Below, piece by piece: positions 19,616-28,377 of a stretch of DNA of 50,832 nucleotides. The DNA is from Burkholderiales bacterium UBA4615 (GTDB lineage Bacteria; Pseudomonadota; Gammaproteobacteria; Burkholderiales; Burkholderiaceae_E): positions 1 to 50,832 of the forward strand of contig DGIT01000117.1 in NCBI GenBank assembly GCA_002386465.1. The letters are read 5' to 3'. Under the pieces are notes generated by a model that was not told the origin of the DNA, searched no databases, and saw only the letters and a program-made list of their open reading frames with translations. The translations under genes were made by a program, and so were the position numbers. Position 1 is the first letter of the stretch. Each line of letters begins with the position of its first letter.

Positions 19616-21394
19616 ATGACCCTTCATCGAATCCATCGCGCGGTAGCCGTCATGGCAATCGCCTTGTCAGGCCTTTTCGCCTCGAGCGTCAGCGCACAGA
19701 TCACCGATGCCTGGAAACACAAAGTCAGATGGGTGCTCGACACGACTGACGCAGGCGCGGGCCTGAAGTCAGCCCAGGCGCAATTTGTGGTGCCGATCCG
19801 CTTGCACACGGGCAACTTCGACTTCACCAAGGCGCGCCCTGACGGCGGTGATCTGCGTGTGGTGGCGGCCGACGGCAAGGCGATCCTGCCGCATCGCATC
19901 GAGTACTACGACGCAGCCAACGAACTGGCCGTGCTGTGGGTGCGGGTGCCTACGCTCGCCCCTGGTAACGCTGAGCCGTCGATCTGGCTGTATTCCGGCA
20001 ACCCCGCGGCCGAGGCGGTCAACGATCCAGTGGTCCGTGACGGTGTGACCAGCATCGTTCTGAACGCGATGAAATCGGGGGCCAATGAGCGCGCCGACGG
20101 GATAGAAGTCGATCTGGCCGCAGCTAAGCCGCAAGTTCAGGGTTTGCTCGGCGAGGCCATTCGTCTTGATGCGACGGGCCGCATCCAGGCGGGCGGCTCG
20201 GCCTTGACGCTCGGTGGTGACGGCACCACGGTGTCCCTGTGGGTGCGACCCGATGCATCGGCCACCGGCTCATTGATCCAGCTCAAGGGTGCTCAGTCGA
20301 CCATCGAAGTCAGCCTGAATGCCGGCGTGCCGTCCATTCGGGCGGCCGGTGCAGGTGCTGCCCCTGCAGCAGCTGCCAAGGGCTCTACGCCTTTGCCTGG
20401 AGGTCAGTGGCGTCATTTGACCCTGGTGCTGGGCGAACGCGCGGCACTCTTTGTAGATGGGGCGGAGGTGGCAGGCCTGACCGCCAAGCTGCCTGCGCAG
20501 GCCGCACAACTCATCATCGGCGGTGGTGCAGCCGTTGACGTGGATGCATTGTCCGTGAGCAAGGTCGCTCGCTCACCCGACTGGATTCGCGCAACCGGCG
20601 CGGCGCAGGGCCCGGACAACAAGATGGTCGCGCTGGCTGCCGAGGACGGCGAAGGCGGCGAAGCCGACCACTTCAAAATCCTTGTCGAAAACCTCACGCT
20701 TGACGGAAAGATCGCGATCTATGTGCTGGCCGCAATGTTGCTGGCTGCGTTGTGGACCATGATTTCCAAGGCCCTTCAGCTGTCCAGGGTGTCCAAGGCG
20801 AATCAGCAGTTTCTGGCCGCCTTTCGCGAAGCCGGCCCGGACGCATTCCTTGAGCCCGGATTTGGCAAGGGCTCAGCCGGTGCGGCTGCTGTGAACTCCC
20901 GTTTCGAGGCCTCGCCGCTGTATCGCATGTATGAGACCGCCGGCGTGGAGCTGCGCAAGCGTCTCGACACCCAGGCCGCCAAAGCGCCCGCAGCCGCAAG
21001 CGGCAAGGCGGCTGCCGCGATCGGCCCCAAGGCAACCAACGCCATCCGAGCAGCTGTCGACGCGACACTGGTTCGTGAAGGCGCGCGACTGAACCGTCTC
21101 ATGGTGCTGCTGACGATCGCGATTTCGGGCGGCCCCTTCATCGGGCTGCTGGGAACGGTGGTGGGCGTGATGATCACCTTCGCCGCCATTGCTGCCATCG
21201 GCGACGTCAACATCAACGCTATCGCACCCGGCATTGCGGCAGCGCTGCTGGCGACTGTCGCGGGTCTTGCGGTCGCGATTCCGGCGCTGTTCGCCTACAA
21301 CTGGTTTGCTTCGCGCATCAAGGATTTGACCAACGAGATGGCGATCTTCTCGGATGAACTGACCAGCCGCATCAGCGAGCGATACGAAGCCTGA
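19616..21394 (+). CDS. Secreted DUF2341-LamG-like domain fused to an ExbB/TolQ/MotA proton-channel domain
   Basis: The product has 592 residues. A signal peptide (1-27, ending VSA) leads a periplasmic part containing a DUF2341-like domain (about 55-140: VVPIRLHTGNFDF...LPHRIEYYDAANELAVLWVRVP) and a LamG/concanavalin-like domain (about 175-315: TVSLWVRPD...QWRHLTLVLGERAALFVDG). A transmembrane helix (365-388) and a cytoplasmic stretch lead into the ExbB core, with two further helices (about 495-522, GGPFIGLLGTVVGVMITF, and 536-562). The fusion puts a putative ligand- or polymer-binding domain onto a proton-motive motor subunit. ATG 19616 begins 42 bp after the exoprotein stop, and ExbD and TonB genes follow. 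Confidence 0.9.
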   Translation: MTLHRIHRAVAVMAIALSGLFASSVSAQITDAWKHKVRWVLDTTDAGAGLKSAQAQFVVPIRLHTGNFDFTKARPDGGDLRVVAADGKAILPHRIEYYDAANELAVLWVRVPTLAPGNAEPSIWLYSGNPAAEAVNDPVVRDGVTSIVLNAMKSGANERADGIEVDLAAAKPQVQGLLGEAIRLDATGRIQAGGSALTLGGDGTTVSLWVRPDASATGSLIQLKGAQSTIEVSLNAGVPSIRAAGAGAAPAAAAKGSTPLPGGQWRHLTLVLGERAALFVDGAEVAGLTAKLPAQAAQLIIGGGAAVDVDALSVSKVARSPDWIRATGAAQGPDNKMVALAAEDGEGGEADHFKILVENLTLDGKIAIYVLAAMLLAALWTMISKALQLSRVSKANQQFLAAFREAGPDAFLEPGFGKGSAGAAAVNSRFEASPLYRMYETAGVELRKRLDTQAAKAPAAASGKAAAAIGPKATNAIRAAVDATLVREGARLNRLMVLLTIAISGGPFIGLLGTVVGVMITFAAIAAIGDVNINAIAPGIAAALLATVAGLAVAIPALFAYNWFASRIKDLTNEMAIFSDELTSRISERYEA

Positions 21395-21423
21395 TCGGCT
21401 GACCGAAACGAGGAGCCCATGCC

Positions 21424-21828
21424 ATGCAGGTTCAGCAAGAGAACAAGCCCTACGACGATATCAACGTCACGCCGATGCTCGACCTCGCGTACGTCCTGCT
21501 GCTGATCTTCATCATCATGACGACAGCCTCGGTGCAGGGTATCAAGGTCAATCTGCCCAAAGCGAGCAACACACCCAGTCTGGCCAAGCCCAAGACCAAG
21601 GCGGTGACCATCAACGAGACCGGCCAGATTTTTCTGGATGCTTACCCCGTCACGATTGCCGAACTCGAAACACGCCTCGCGCAGCTCAAGGCGGCCGATC
21701 CCGAACTGCCTGTCGTGGTCAAGGGCGACTCGAAAGTTCAGTATGAAAAAGTCATTGAAGTACTCGATCTCATCGGTCGCCTGGACATCACCCAGCTCGG
21801 CTTGGTGACCCAGCGTCTGACGAAGTAA
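21424..21828 (+). CDS. exbD: ExbD/TolR family biopolymer transport protein
   Basis: The product has 134 residues, the normal family length. A short cytoplasmic N-terminus precedes one transmembrane helix (about residues 19-37) containing the key membrane aspartate in TPMLDLAYVLLLIFIIMTT. A periplasmic ExbD domain follows (TKAVTINETGQIFLDAYPV...VVVKGDSKVQYEKVIEVLDLI). It would form the proton-conducting stator with the ExbB domain encoded upstream and energise the TonB-like protein downstream. Spacing is 29 bp after the ExbB fusion and 28 bp before the TonB gene, with GAGGAG just upstream of the start. Identification is firm; the ultimate energy acceptor is not known. Confidence 0.95.
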   Translation: MQVQQENKPYDDINVTPMLDLAYVLLLIFIIMTTASVQGIKVNLPKASNTPSLAKPKTKAVTINETGQIFLDAYPVTIAELETRLAQLKAADPELPVVVKGDSKVQYEKVIEVLDLIGRLDITQLGLVTQRLTK

Positions 21829-21856
21829 GTCTCAACGCGAGGCTGCAGGGAACACT

Positions 21857-22582
21857 ATGACGACCGATGATCAGCGCACGGATCGGCGCTCGACTCGCAA
21901 GTGGGTAGGCTGGACTGCCGCGGCGCTGGCGGCATCGGGTTTGACCTGGTTGCTGGTGAATCAGCTCAATCAGCCCACCAAGAAAACCAAGCCGAGTGCG
22001 CAGCAAATTCAGCTGGTCCGCCCGAATCAGCCGCCGCCTCCGCCGCCCAAGCCGCCCGAGAAGCTACCCGAGCCTCCAAAGATCAAGGAGGAGGTCAAGC
22101 TTGAACAGCCCCGGCCAGTCGACCAGCCCAAAGCGGAGCAGCCCGCGCCCGCTGCCGAACGCCTGGGTGTCGATGCAACCGGTAGTGGCGCGTCAGACGG
22201 ATTTGGATTGGCGGCAAACCCGGGTGGGCGAGACCTCACGAATGCCGCACCCACGATCGGTGGAGGCGGCACGGGCAGCGGTAGCGCAAGCACAGCGATC
22301 ACCCGGGCCCAATACGGCTTTTACCGCGACGTGCTGACCCGCCATGTCAACGACGAGCTGAACCGGGTCAACGACTTGAAGGCCAGTGACGGGCAGCTTG
22401 CGGTGCTGGTCTGGGTCGACAAGAGCGGCCGCATCGAGCGGGTGGAGCTGCGTGATGCAACCGACCGTCAGTCCGAACTGATTCGCGAACGCCTGATGGC
22501 GTCAAAGCCCCTTCGCGAACCGCCCCCCGCCGCCATGCCTCAACCGATGTGGATTCTGCTGAATCTGCGTGATCTTGGATGA
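21857..22582 (+). CDS. tonB: TonB-like energy transducer
   Basis: The product has 241 residues with classical TonB architecture. A single N-terminal membrane anchor (about 16-37) is followed by a Pro-rich, Lys/Glu-rich periplasmic spacer (QPPPPPPKPPEKLPEPPKIK), a Gly-rich linker, and a C-terminal domain of about 90 residues (DGQLAVLVWVDKSGRIERVEL...) matching the TonB/TolA-type fold. With the ExbB fusion and ExbD it completes a Ton motor. No TonB-dependent receptor is encoded in the window, so the partner could be the TpsB/TpsA system, the putative porin at 22626, or a receptor elsewhere. The domain assignment is good; the job is inferred from position. Confidence 0.85.
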   Translation: MTTDDQRTDRRSTRKWVGWTAAALAASGLTWLLVNQLNQPTKKTKPSAQQIQLVRPNQPPPPPPKPPEKLPEPPKIKEEVKLEQPRPVDQPKAEQPAPAAERLGVDATGSGASDGFGLAANPGGRDLTNAAPTIGGGGTGSGSASTAITRAQYGFYRDVLTRHVNDELNRVNDLKASDGQLAVLVWVDKSGRIERVELRDATDRQSELIRERLMASKPLREPPPAAMPQPMWILLNLRDLG

Positions 22583-22625
22583 CGCGCCGTGCGTCCCGAC
22601 CAACCCAGCCTGTCCGAGTGAAGAC

Positions 22626-24269
22626 ATGACACCGAAAACAAAGGCAATGGCGGCCCTGCTTGCGAGCCTGTGCCTGGCCTTGACGCCTGTTTCTGTTCAC
22701 GCTGATGAGCGTGCAGACCTCGAGCAGTTGCGTGGCTCCTTGACCGAGATGATCGAAGCGCTGGTGGCCTCAGGGGCGCTGTCCCGGGTCAAAGCCGACG
22801 AGATCCTCGCCAAGACACGCGCTCGCCAGAGTTCGGGCGCCCCTGTCACCCCACGCGGCACGGCCGCTGTGCCCGCTGCAGCCGGTGCCGCGACCATCGC
22901 TGCACAGCCAGCACTGCCAGGTGTACGTTCAGACGCGCCTCGTGAACCCGTACGCGTGCAATACGTCCCGGAAGCGGTCAAGCGTGACATCAAGGAGCAG
23001 GTCAAGCAAGATGTGCTGGCTCAGGCTCGAGTAGAGCGCTGGGGTCAACCAGGCGCACTACCCGAGTGGACCGATCGCCTGCGATTTGAGGGAGACCTGC
23101 GAGCGCGGTTCCAGATCGAAAATTTTGCGCCAGGCAACGCCCCCGCATCTGTGCTGTACGCCCCCGATGGATTGGGGACCAACTACGCGGACCTCACGAA
23201 CAGCACAGAGGACCGCTATCGCCCGACTCTGCGCGCACGATTCGCTGTGCTGGGCAAAATCAACGATCACTGGGCTTCCGCTGTACGCCTCTCCACCGGC
23301 AGTATCGTTGGCCCGGTATCCACCTCGTCGACTTCAGGCGACCCGAATGACCGGTTCTCGGTCAAGATCGATCGCGCCTTCATGCGTTGGGCACCATCGA
23401 GCGATTTCGCGTTCACGGCCGGTCGCATGCCCAATCCGTACTTCAGCAGCGACATGATGTTCGCAACGGATCTCGGATTCGATGGCGCAGCCGCCTCGGG
23501 CGCTTTTTCGTTCAGCAACACACTGAGAGTCATCGGTGTGGCTGGCACCTTCATGCTCAAGGAGTCATCTCTCGGCAAGGACCGCTGGATGTCGGGACTG
23601 CAGGCTGGCTTTGAATGGCGCCCGGGGGTGCAGTGGGGTATGCGCGTCGCATTCGGGCGCTATGACTATCACAATGTTGAAGGCTATATCGACGACACGA
23701 ACTACGGCACGCCTGCTTATGCGCTCAGCGAGTACGAGCGCGGATTCCGTCAGAAGGGCAACAGCCTGTATCGGATCAACGACCCCATCAACGACACCGC
23801 CGGCGCGACCAAATGGGGCCAGGCCAGCAGGTTCAACGTTGAAGCCCTGACCTTCGGATTCGAGGCTGCGCACTTCGATCCGTTCCTGATCGATGTCAGT
23901 GGCGAAATTATCCGCAACCGCGGTTTCAACCTGGATGACATCCGGGAGCGGCTGCGCGGCAGCGAAATCACACAGGGGACGACTGGATACCAATTCCGGG
24001 TCGCGGTCGGGAATCGCGCAGTGGTCAAGCGCCACGACTGGCAGTCCAGCCTGACCTTTCGAAACGTTCAGAAAGACGCCACGCTGGATGCATTCACCGA
24101 CCCTGACTGCGGGCTTGGAGGCACCAATCTGCGATGCGCAATCCTCGGGTTCAACTACGGATTGGATCGAAACGTGATGGCAGGGTTCAGGTGGTTGTCT
24201 GCTCGGCAAATCGAAGGCCCGCAATTCAAGGTCGACACGTTCCAGATCGACCTGATCACGAGGTTCTGA
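22626..24269 (+). CDS. Putative outer-membrane porin
   Basis: The product has 547 residues. A signal peptide (1-26, ending VHA) is followed by a short helical/coiled segment (ERADLEQLRGSLTEMIEALVASGALSRVKADEIL), a linker, then a long beta-strand-rich barrel (DRLRFEGDLRARFQIENF, later DFAFTAGRMPNPYFSSDMMF) ending in the aromatic residue Phe (TFQIDLITRF). This matches the putative porin family with an N-terminal oligomerisation helix. It starts 43 bp after the TonB stop, overlapping no neighbour. A GTG start at 22569 is possible but would add a non-signal leader; ATG 22626 opens a proper signal peptide. The substrate is unknown. Confidence 0.82.
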   Translation: MTPKTKAMAALLASLCLALTPVSVHADERADLEQLRGSLTEMIEALVASGALSRVKADEILAKTRARQSSGAPVTPRGTAAVPAAAGAATIAAQPALPGVRSDAPREPVRVQYVPEAVKRDIKEQVKQDVLAQARVERWGQPGALPEWTDRLRFEGDLRARFQIENFAPGNAPASVLYAPDGLGTNYADLTNSTEDRYRPTLRARFAVLGKINDHWASAVRLSTGSIVGPVSTSSTSGDPNDRFSVKIDRAFMRWAPSSDFAFTAGRMPNPYFSSDMMFATDLGFDGAAASGAFSFSNTLRVIGVAGTFMLKESSLGKDRWMSGLQAGFEWRPGVQWGMRVAFGRYDYHNVEGYIDDTNYGTPAYALSEYERGFRQKGNSLYRINDPINDTAGATKWGQASRFNVEALTFGFEAAHFDPFLIDVSGEIIRNRGFNLDDIRERLRGSEITQGTTGYQFRVAVGNRAVVKRHDWQSSLTFRNVQKDATLDAFTDPDCGLGGTNLRCAILGFNYGLDRNVMAGFRWLSARQIEGPQFKVDTFQIDLITRF

Positions 24270-24271
24270 AC

Positions 24272-25006
24272 ATGAACCCCATGAACCCCGCACGACACCG
24301 GCTCGTGGTCCTGACGTTGTGCTGCGCAGCGCTATCGCCTGTCCCGCTCATGGCGCAGCAGGCCTCCAAGAAAGCAGACCCTGCGGTGGCGCGGCAGGCC
24401 GAGCTGATCCGCAAGCTGCAGTCTTCGGAGAATGAGCTCAAGGAGGCCAACACCAAGCTGACTCAGGAGAAGTCCGCTGCGGATGAGGCCTTGGCTGCAG
24501 CGAATAAGGGGCGAGCCGCTGAGGCTGCACGAACCAAGGCCGAGCAGACGCAGGCTTCGGCGTTGCGCCGTCAACTGAGCGATAAACAAGAAGCCCTGGC
24601 TAAGCTCGAACGTGAGCTCGAACAATCACGGCGTGAACTCGAACAGTCACGCCGTGATGTGAGGGACGACCGGGCGAGGGTGGCCGAATTGGACAGGGAG
24701 CGGCAGGGCCAATCGGCGCGGGCAGTGCGAGCAGAAGCGAATGCCGAGCAGCAAACTCTCTTGTTGACCCGTTCTGCGGCAAGCGCCAAAGACCTTGACC
24801 TGCAATTGCGTGAATGTCGAGGCCAGAACAAGGCACTCTCAGGCATCACTCATGACCTGCTGTCCGCGATCGACAAGGCGGGCTATGGCGAGGCGCTCAT
24901 CGGCAAGGAACCGTTCTCTGGTTACAAGCGCGTCCGGGTCGAATCACTCATCCAGGAATACCGCGACAAGGTGGACGATCGACGGAGCGATCTGACGATC
25001 CGGTGA
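24272..25006 (+). CDS. Periplasmic coiled-coil protein
   Basis: The product has 244 residues. A signal peptide (1-29, ending LMAQ) is followed by a long Glu/Lys/Arg/Ala-rich coiled coil from about residue 40 to 200. The coil includes a 7-residue unit repeated in tandem (RELEQSR twice), encoded by two nearly identical 21-bp repeats at 24611-24652. The C-terminus (SGITHDLLSAIDKAGYGEALIGKEPFSGYKRVRVESLI) is globular. No family recognised. It begins 2 bp after the porin stop, so it is translationally linked. A role as a periplasmic spacer or partner of the Ton-type motor or porin is plausible but unproven. Confidence 0.75.
   Translation: MNPMNPARHRLVVLTLCCAALSPVPLMAQQASKKADPAVARQAELIRKLQSSENELKEANTKLTQEKSAADEALAAANKGRAAEAARTKAEQTQASALRRQLSDKQEALAKLERELEQSRRELEQSRRDVRDDRARVAELDRERQGQSARAVRAEANAEQQTLLLTRSAASAKDLDLQLRECRGQNKALSGITHDLLSAIDKAGYGEALIGKEPFSGYKRVRVESLIQEYRDKVDDRRSDLTIR
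24611..24652 (+). repeat. Two 21-bp tandem repeats in the coiled-coil gene
   Basis: Two imperfect 21-bp copies (each beginning CGTGA and encoding RELEQSR) sit head to tail. They extend the coiled coil by exactly one heptad, consistent with in-frame slippage. Confidence 0.8.
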
Positions 25007-25061
25007 TCGGATCAGGTCACGCATGAACCGGCCGGAGGATCGGGATGATCCGATCGGTCCA
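25004..25061 (+). promoter_or_regulatory. Paired tandem motifs upstream of the eps operon (candidate operator)
   Basis: At 25044-25061 the plus strand reads GATGATCCG then ATCGGTCCA, the 18-bp tandem motif. At 25004-25015 the minus strand reads CTGATCCGATCA, a partial second copy that also forms a 6-bp inverted repeat, GATCCG/CGGATC, around the preceding stop codon. The main site ends 122 bp before the epsD start, a spacing close to that of the ankyrin and tpsB copies. The role is inferred. Confidence 0.5.
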
Positions 25062-25182
25062 ATGCGAACTGAACCGTCACACAAGCCGGGCCATTCGGTC
25101 ACAGCGAAGCAATCGAGCAAGCGGAGGCTCTGCCCCTCCGGTTGATCGCAACCACATTGCTCTCGTACCGAAAGGCTCGCAG

Positions 25183-26118
25183 ATGAGAACCCCGCTGCTC
25201 GCGACCCATCCTCGCATCCTGATCGCCCCAGTGATCCTGGCCTCGCTACTAGGCGGGTGCGGAGGTCCTGATTCCGCAGCCTCCAAGCAGGCCGTTGCGC
25301 GGGTCAACGAGAAAGAGTTGTCGGTTCATCAGATCAACCATGTGGCCCAGCGCCTGCCAGGCAATCTCTCGGGTGAGCAAATCGCACAAGCCCGACTCTC
25401 GATCCTGAACGGGCTGGTCGAGCAGGAAACCCTCGTGCAGTACGCCGCGCAGAACAAGATCGACCGCGACGCTCAAGTGGTCCAGCAACTTGAGTCTGCG
25501 CGCCGGGACATCCTGGCAAGGGCGGCGATCGAGCGTATCGGCTCGCAGGGCGCCAAGCCGACGCCAGAAGAGGTGCGTGAGTTCTATGACGCCAATCCTG
25601 AGCTCTTCAAAAAGCGTCGGGTCTACAGGTTTGATGAAATCGTCCTGCCCGGCACACCGGCAGAATGGCCGGACATTCAGAAGCGTCTGATGAGCGCACG
25701 ATCGATTCGCGAAGCCGACACGATCCTGCGCACGCGGGGGATCGAGGTGCCGATCGTTCAAGGCGTGAGCCGCACCACTGAAAGTCTGCCCATGGCGGCG
25801 CTGCCTGAGTTTCTCAAGCGCCGTCCTGGCGAGCTGGTGATCTGGAGTCAGCCGCCGCGCGTCGTGATCGGTCAACTGACCGATCTCAAGGAGTCGCCTG
25901 TCGACGCAGACAAGGCTGTCCCGCTGATCGAACAGTTTCTGACAGCGCGCAAACGCCAGGAAATGATTAGCGCCGAGGTGAAGCGTCTGAACGAGACTGC
26001 AAAGGTCACCTACTTGGGTGAATTCGCTGCAAACACCGTCAACCAGACACCCACTCGCAATGCTCCGGGTGCAACGGCGCCCGACGCAGGTTCGCGCAGC
26101 GCCGCTGCGCTGAAGTAA
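25183..26118 (+). CDS. epsD: EpsD family peptidyl-prolyl cis-trans isomerase lipoprotein
   Basis: The product has 311 residues. A lipoprotein signal with lipobox LGGC places Cys26 as the lipidated residue. A SurA/PpiC-type helical N-domain follows (ARVNEKELSVHQINHVAQRL, then LNGLVEQETLVQYAAQNKI) with a parvulin-like region (about 135-265: EEVREFYDANPELFKKRRVYRFDEIVLP). In the methanolan-type eps cluster EpsD is thought to assist folding or assembly of outer-membrane export components. ATG 25183 has GAAAGG upstream and is the first gene of the long eps operon. A paralogue lies at 48405-49313 on the other strand. Confidence 0.9.
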   Translation: MRTPLLATHPRILIAPVILASLLGGCGGPDSAASKQAVARVNEKELSVHQINHVAQRLPGNLSGEQIAQARLSILNGLVEQETLVQYAAQNKIDRDAQVVQQLESARRDILARAAIERIGSQGAKPTPEEVREFYDANPELFKKRRVYRFDEIVLPGTPAEWPDIQKRLMSARSIREADTILRTRGIEVPIVQGVSRTTESLPMAALPEFLKRRPGELVIWSQPPRVVIGQLTDLKESPVDADKAVPLIEQFLTARKRQEMISAEVKRLNETAKVTYLGEFAANTVNQTPTRNAPGATAPDAGSRSAAALK

Positions 26119-26138
26119 GCCGCTGACGGAGGTCGTTC

Positions 26139-26954
26139 ATGTTTGTCTCTATCAAAGCCAAGCTGGTCGCCATGCTGTGTGCCCTGGCGTCGTTCTTTGT
26201 CGTGATGCAGAGCGCCGTGGCAAACCCATCCGACTATCCCCTCGGGCCGGGCGACATCGTGCGCATCCAGGTGTTTCAAAGCCCTGACATGACAACGGAA
26301 GCCCGGATCTCAGAATCAGGAGAACTGTCCTTTCCTCTGATCGGGGCGGTTCGCGTGGGAGGGCTGACGCCGGGCGCAGCGGAGCAACTGATCGCCGCTC
26401 GCCTCAGGGATGGCGGGTTCATCCAACGCGCACAGGTCACCCTGAACGTGACTCAATTTCGTAGCCAGCAGGTTTCGGTATTGGGCAGCGTCGGTCGTCC
26501 AGGGCGCTATCCACTCGAGCAACGCGGCACGCGCCTCACCGAGATTCTTGCGACCGCAGGCGGCATCTTGCCGGGCGGCGCAGACACCGTGATCCTGGTG
26601 CGCCGCGATCCGTCGCAAGATGTCCGCATGGAGATTGATCTGCCCAGCCTGTACTTAGGCGGAAAGATGAGCCAGGACATCGAGGTCAGAGGAGGTGACT
26701 CCCTCTACGTCCACCGCGCGCCGTACTACTACGTGTTTGGCCAAGTGCAGCGCCCAGGACAATTCACGCTAGAGCGCGACATGAATGTCAGGCAAGCACT
26801 GGCCAAGGGCGGTGGATTCACCATGCGCGCCAGAGAAAATGCTGTGGTCATCCAGCGTCGCGATACCAATGGAAAAATGGTGGAAAGACAGGCAGGCCTG
26901 GATGAACCGGTCCGTGCCGATGACCAGATTTACGTGCGTGAAAGCCTGTTCTGA
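26139..26954 (+). CDS. epsE: Polysaccharide export protein EpsE (Wza-like, SLBB)
   Basis: The product has 271 residues. After a signal peptide (1-28, ending AVA) comes the polysaccharide-export domain (YPLGPGDIVRIQVFQSPDMT...GELSFPLIGAVRVGGLT), then SLBB repeats (VSVLGSVGRPGRYPL and YYVFGQVQRPGQFTLERDM). It forms the periplasmic/outer-membrane exit channel for the exopolysaccharide. Unlike Wza I see no lipobox, which fits EpsE-type proteins. GGAGG lies 6 bp before the ATG, and the gene starts 20 bp after epsD. Confidence 0.93.
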   Translation: MFVSIKAKLVAMLCALASFFVVMQSAVANPSDYPLGPGDIVRIQVFQSPDMTTEARISESGELSFPLIGAVRVGGLTPGAAEQLIAARLRDGGFIQRAQVTLNVTQFRSQQVSVLGSVGRPGRYPLEQRGTRLTEILATAGGILPGGADTVILVRRDPSQDVRMEIDLPSLYLGGKMSQDIEVRGGDSLYVHRAPYYYVFGQVQRPGQFTLERDMNVRQALAKGGGFTMRARENAVVIQRRDTNGKMVERQAGLDEPVRADDQIYVRESLF

Positions 26955-26960
26955 GATCAC

Positions 26961-28355
26961 GTGCTGCAACCGATGGACATCGCCCCTTCCCTTCCTGTTG
27001 GCCAGACCAGATCCTCGATGGCTGGTTCGGCCCTGGCTCTGCTTGAGCCGCTGATATCGATTGCCGTACTTTGGGTGTGTACGCGGGTGCATGGAGCTCG
27101 ATTCGACAACGCGACCGCGCTGTTGTCTTTGCTGATCTTTGCATTGAGTTTTCCGAGTCGCGCCAACGCTCTGGACAGGCGCCGCACGCTCTTTCGAGAT
27201 GTCTTCGCTACTTGGCCGCTGATCTGCTTCTTGCTGCTGTTGTTTGGCTATTCAGGGGGCTTTCTGAGCCACTTCAATTCAGGCGCGCTCGCCGCCTGGG
27301 CACTGGCGACCCCCTTTGCGGTGCTGTTTGGGCATATCGCACTCGCACGTACGGTCAGAGCGATCGCAAGCGAGCATGCCCGTCGTGCGCTGATCGTGGG
27401 TGTCAACCCGCTTGCGCGCTCACTCGTCGAGCGCATTACCGATAACAAGCACCTCGGCCTCGAGTTCTGCGGATTTGTCGATGACCGTGATCCGCAGCGC
27501 ATCGATCCAGGCCAGCCGCCGGCGCTGTGCGGCAAGGTGAGCGATCTGCCCGGGCAGGTTCGCGCGCAGCAAGCGGACGTTGTCTACATCACTTTGCCCA
27601 TGTCCAGTCACCCGAGAATTCTGTCGATTCTCAACTCCTTGCAGGACACCACAGCCTCGATCTATTTCGTGCCTGACATCACGATGTTCGACCTGATTCA
27701 GGCGCGGGTCGATGAGGTGCAGGGCATCCCAGTGCTCGCCGTGTGCGAGACGCCTTTCCAGGGCGTTTCCGGCACGGCGAAGCGACTGTTGGACGTGGTG
27801 GTCTCGCTGAGTGCGCTCGTCATGTTGCTGCCGTTGCTGCTGGGCGTCGCCGCACTGATCCGAATCGAGTCTGCCGGACCGATCATTTTTCGTCAGCGGC
27901 GATACGGACTCGATGGTCAGGAAATCATCGTCTGGAAGTTCCGGTCGATGACCGTCACGGAAGACGGTGATCAGCAGTACCGTCAGGTCGTCCGAGGCGA
28001 CTCGAGAGTCACGAGAGTGGGTCGCATCATTCGCGCGACCTCGATCGACGAGCTGCCGCAACTCTTCAATGTGCTGCAGGGCAAGATGTCAATCGTCGGA
28101 CCTCGGCCTCATGCAGTGGCGGTCAATGAGCGGTACCGCAAGTTGATTTCCGGATACATGGTGCGCCACAAGGTTCGGCCTGGCATCACCGGGTGGGCTC
28201 AAGTCAACGGGTACCGTGGCGGTGATGAGATCGAGCACATGCGCAAGCGCATTGAGTACGACCTTGCATACCTGCGCCACTGGTCGCTCGGCCTTGATCT
28301 GCGCATCATGTTTCGCACTGTTGCCCTGGTTCTTCGTGATGCACGGGCCTTCTGA
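26961..28355 (+). CDS. Undecaprenyl-phosphate sugar phosphotransferase (WcaJ/EpsB type)
   Basis: The product has 464 residues. Several N-terminal membrane helices (about 20-130) precede a Rossmann-like domain (RRALIVGVNPLARSLVERI, about 140-245). The catalytic bacterial sugar transferase domain runs from about 270 to the end (WKFRSMTVTEDGDQQYRQV; SIDELPQLFNVLQGKMSIVG PRPHA; RPGITGWAQVNGYRGG). It transfers a sugar-1-phosphate to undecaprenyl phosphate, the first membrane step of repeat-unit assembly. The start is either GTG 26961 (used here, weak GAG upstream) or ATG 26973. Its position between epsE and epsL is typical of this cluster type. Confidence 0.93.
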   Translation: MLQPMDIAPSLPVGQTRSSMAGSALALLEPLISIAVLWVCTRVHGARFDNATALLSLLIFALSFPSRANALDRRRTLFRDVFATWPLICFLLLLFGYSGGFLSHFNSGALAAWALATPFAVLFGHIALARTVRAIASEHARRALIVGVNPLARSLVERITDNKHLGLEFCGFVDDRDPQRIDPGQPPALCGKVSDLPGQVRAQQADVVYITLPMSSHPRILSILNSLQDTTASIYFVPDITMFDLIQARVDEVQGIPVLAVCETPFQGVSGTAKRLLDVVVSLSALVMLLPLLLGVAALIRIESAGPIIFRQRRYGLDGQEIIVWKFRSMTVTEDGDQQYRQVVRGDSRVTRVGRIIRATSIDELPQLFNVLQGKMSIVGPRPHAVAVNERYRKLISGYMVRHKVRPGITGWAQVNGYRGGDEIEHMRKRIEYDLAYLRHWSLGLDLRIMFRTVALVLRDARAF

Positions 28356-28377
28356 ATCGCCAGCGAACCCGATCGCT

